From contig VZTJ01005553.1 of assembly GCA_013397795.1 (NCBI GenBank), forward strand, positions 853,331-917,330: a stretch of 64,000 nt of DNA, read 5' to 3'. The notes below the pieces were generated by a model that saw only the letters and a program-made list of their open reading frames with translations, did not search any database and was not told where the DNA came from. This document shows positions 60,561 through 64,000 of this stretch, piece after piece. Source of the DNA: Orthonyx spaldingii. Taxonomy: Eukaryota; Chordata; Aves; Passeriformes; Orthonychidae. The translations under genes were made by a program, and so were the position numbers. The first letter of the stretch is position 1, and each line of letters begins with the position of its first letter.

Positions 60561-63500
60561 GTTGGTTTTTGGTTTTTCTACCCTAGGAAAATGAAAGCTG
60601 GTCATATTCTTTAGGAATGTCTGAAGTTACATTTGAATAAAGAATAATATTTTATGAAAAAAGGTTTTCTGAAAAGAATTCTATCTGAAATTGAAATCTC
60701 ACAATATAGTCTTTTCTAATGAATATACAGGGAAATAATATATATATATATATAATTTACAGATTCACACAAATACATACAACTACTTGTGAAACTGACC
60801 TGAAGATTTGTTCTGTTTTGTTTTTGTAGATCAGTTCATGATTGTATATTGTACAGCAGTAAAAACATCCCATCCGTGACAGTTTAACGGAGCACTCCCA
60901 TCATGAATATCACAAGAAAGAAAATAATTACACAGGACTGATATACCTTCAATGGATTAGTACAAGCTGTCTATGAATTAGATCACTATACACCTAAGGA
61001 AATATTATTTTGTTCTGTGAGTATTGACTGGCTCCTCATTCTGTAAAAAAGGGAATAAATAATACTTTCTACTCAGCTCGTTTGAAGGAAGATATAATGA
61101 GTGTGGAGTTGTGAGCTTTGAATAACTACTGCTTCTCTTTCTCTGGCAATAAAACTATCTACTATAGTGGTCTACTAATAGACCATTATAAAAAAACTTT
61201 CTTGACAAGTGCTTTTATGAAAATTGAGCAGTGGAAAATTTCTACGGATTGCAGTTTCCCTTGGGAAGAAAAAATGATAGGAAATTTGTTTCAATCTTGT
61301 CAGCACAATAAAATACAGCATTTCATATATACAAATAATGGAAAGAAATTACTGCAAGATGCAACCCAACCTGGATGTGTAGAAAATTGAGAGAATCAAT
61401 CAGAAATGATTCTGCCTTGATGTTACAAAATAAATGCAAACAATAAACATTCCATTTTCAAATTAGCTCATGATAATAATGCATCTTTACTGAACTCACA
61501 TAAGGAAATGAATGATTTGGTATAAACACACAGAGCAGCACAGAATGCACAGTGTATCAGGATAAAATGTTCATAGGAATTCATACTAACTGGGATGTAT
61601 TTCATAGTAAGAATTGATACAAAAAAACAATCTACATTAAATTGTGTTAAGAAGTGAACAGCAGACAAAATTGAGGCTGGTGGAACCTGTTATTCCATGC
61701 TTATTGAAATAACACAATTTTCTTCCATTCTAAACCTCCTACTACATCTTTAACTCATTGCAACATGGATCAGAGTCCCACTTATCATTCCAACAGATCC
61801 TTATATCATATTTGCATGCATATATTCAAAAACTGAATATATTAATCAAAAAGAAAACACTTTTCACGTATATATATTTACACTTTTCTCTCTTCTTTGG
61901 CCTGTAACACCAGGTTGCACCCAAATGCACTAAATAAGGTGCATTTTACCTATGTTATTTCTTTGTTCTCTTCATTACCCCTAAACCCAGTTTTGTCCAG
62001 CTCCAGATATGATTTTTTTTAACTGATTATTACTGAGCAGTTTATAGTGTGGGGTCTACAGTGCCAGTTTGTGCCCCATTGCCTGCCTGCACGGCCCAGC
62101 CAGAATTTCTCTGTACTATCTCATTCTACCTAGAGAAACCGGTTGCTGCTGCTATCTATATAAAGCTGTAGTTGTACCATACTAAGATAAAAAAAAAAAA
62201 AAGGTAATGGAATGACAGTCGGAGACTGTGTCTAAAACAGCACTTAATGCACCTACATTAAAATTCCAGGCTGCAGGAACCAAGTTCATTTATAAAGTCA
62301 CAATCATTTTATTGAGGTTAGAAAAGAGATAGGGTGGATCGGACCTGTAGTTTACTAAATGAAAAAAACCTCTTTGTGACTGCATGGATGTGCAAACAGA
62401 TATAGCAAAATACCTGACAAAAGAACTTAAACAGATCTTTGGGATATTTGAACTAAATGAGAGGGGGAATATTTTGCAATGTGTCATTTTTCTCATTCTG
62501 TAGTGTTAGAGTCTAACAATATATTATGAAAAGACTTTTTGCCTGAGACTTCTTCCAATCACAGCAACATCCAGAGCTGCTGAATCAGGAATCAGAAAGC
62601 ACCCTGAATCAGGAGACAGAAAGCACCCTCATAGTAATAATAAGAAGATAAAACTGACATCTGCCTCATCATCATCTGTTTACCATTTGGCATTTCTAGA
62701 CAAATAATGCTGGAAAAGACTTCTATCCATTCCTTAAGGGCCAAAGTGGAGTCAGCTTCTCACTCCAATCCTGAATGAGAAGGCATGGTCAGTCTGCATC
62801 AGTCATGGGGAAGGATTTGGTGAAGGAAACATGGAAGGAAGGATGAGTGTTGAAGGGAAGGGTAGGGGGTATACTGAACAAGCAGAGGCAGAGCATGTCT
62901 GCTGCCATTATAGAGAAACTGGAAATTAGGTAGAAATTAGCTACAACAAATTTTGAATGTGATAAAAGGTGGGAACAGAAATCACTGTAAAGCAGAAGAG
63001 AGGGAGGACAAGCACTACTAGGATCACAGTGGAAAATTCAAGGCTTTAGGACTAAGATAAGTCTCACTATGGAGTCAACAGCACAACTCATAGGAGGAGG
63101 GAAAAATCACTGTTTTCTCCCTGCAGACAGAAGAAAGCAATTGTGACTACCACAGGGTTGTTGCCTTTTTCTTGTCTTCCTGAGACAGTAGAAAAATGTT
63201 TTATCCTATTCTGGATGTTGAAAAGTGGAAATCACAACTGTAAAGAGCACAGTATATGCAGGACAATATGGTGGCCTACTTACAGGGTGTGTTGGAATGT
63301 CAAATCTTCATCTCTGTGAAATAGAAGAGAAACCAGAAGATCCATGAGCAGGTTGGTACTCTCCTGCAGCCACTACTAAGAGGGAAACAGTTCTGTGTAT
63401 GAAAACTACATTCATCTTTTCCTCTGTATAATCTGTTTTCTCCAGAGCATCAGTATTGAGGAAAGTTTTTATTCTTTTGTTAAAGACAAATGGTTAAACA

Positions 63501-63698
63501 GGAAGGTTCGCTATACAAGATGGAGCAAGCTGCAGGGAAACAGCGATTCTTCCTCTTTCCACAGAGGCAAAAAAAAAGGTAACAAACAAAATATATCCTA
63601 AAGATACCTGACAATAATAATCAATTTATGGGAAAAAAAAAAAAGATTTTGAGAAATGAGAAGTGTGTGCAAGACTGTGAAAGATCTAAAATACTCTT
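60561..63698. other. Intergenic DNA without recognised features
   Basis: No gene recognised. An AT dinucleotide run lies at about 60739-60755, a poly-A run at about 62190-62202, and a 24-base tandem pair at 62581-62628. Confidence 0.5.
62581..62628 (+). repeat. Two-copy 24-base tandem repeat
   Basis: Copies at 62581-62604 and 62605-62628 share TGAATCAGGA and CAGAAAGCACCC and differ at two central positions. Confidence 0.9.
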
Positions 63699-63840
63699 TC
63701 ACAGAATTACAGATTCACACAATAGCTCAGGCTGGAAGGGACCTTTGGAGGTCATCTGCTCAAATCTCACTGCTCTGGCAGGGCCACCTCAAGCTCTGCC
63801 AGGACTATAATGACTTCCAATCACAACAGATATCAGCAGT
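63699..63840 (-). mobile_element. CR1 LINE 3' fragment, antisense
   Basis: TTCACAGAATTACAGATTCACACAATAGCTCAGGCTGGAAGGGACCTTTGGAGGTCATCTGCTCAAA is the complement of a CR1 3' end of a subfamily with the GGAGGTCATCTG motif. It decays after CAGGGCCACCTCAAGC. Confidence 0.85.
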
Positions 63841-64000
63841 GTTCAGGATGAAAGGGAACTGAAGTAAGGAAAGCAGAATATAATGCATGTTTTTGCATTA
63901 AGCAGGGTATGTGATAACCTTCTATAATGAGGTGACTAGCTTGGTGGATAAGAGGGGAGGAGGGACATTTTTTGTATAATATCTTGTTTGATGGCTTAAA

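Overview
The window looks like nuclear DNA from a bird. It is AT-rich and intron-rich, it is littered with CR1 LINE fragments that often carry the ATTCTATG-type 3' end, and it contains bird-type retroviral LTRs. It holds one protein-coding gene I can support: RAB38, a small GTPase of melanosome and lysosome-related-organelle traffic. The gene is on the + strand in three coding exons (12501-12705, 20309-20589, 30660-30812). All splice sites are canonical GT/AG and the spliced frame is intact, giving 212 residues against 211 in human RAB38. Species cannot be named from this sequence. The repeat content fits a neognath bird.

Layout. 1-12.4 kb: upstream intergenic DNA with CR1 copies at 3.65-4.28 kb (antisense), 5.66-6.91 kb (a long, interrupted copy of the endonuclease/reverse-transcriptase region through to the 3' part) and 8.49-9.02 kb (well preserved). 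12.4-33.9 kb: RAB38, with a 7.6 kb intron 1, a 10.1 kb intron 2 and probably a long 3' UTR. Intron 1 contains an exact 11-base M-box, the MITF recognition element of pigment genes, and four more TCATGTG cores. Intron 2 carries three CR1 pieces and a 79-base assembly gap whose two edges repeat the same sequence. 33.9-64 kb: about 30 kb with no recognisable gene. It holds a CR1 split by a solo LTR with a clean 6-bp target duplication (37.0-37.8 kb), a second LTR family as one near-complete copy (40.0-40.6 kb) and one fragment (37.8-38.0 kb), two incomplete antisense pieces of a third LTR type (42.2-42.7 and 43.9-44.3 kb), and a string of CR1 fragments up to the right edge.

I found no tRNA, rRNA, CRISPR or operon-type feature and no intact viral or LINE coding region. 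Nearly all open frames other than the RAB38 exons are chance frames in non-coding DNA or repeats. The observations most worth following are the intron 1 M-box cluster, the likely false duplication at the assembly gap, and the nested retroelement insertions. I do not see evidence for a previously undescribed multi-gene system here.

Repeat assignments rest on recognising family sequence by eye, without a database search, so their edges are approximate unless a target duplication fixes them.
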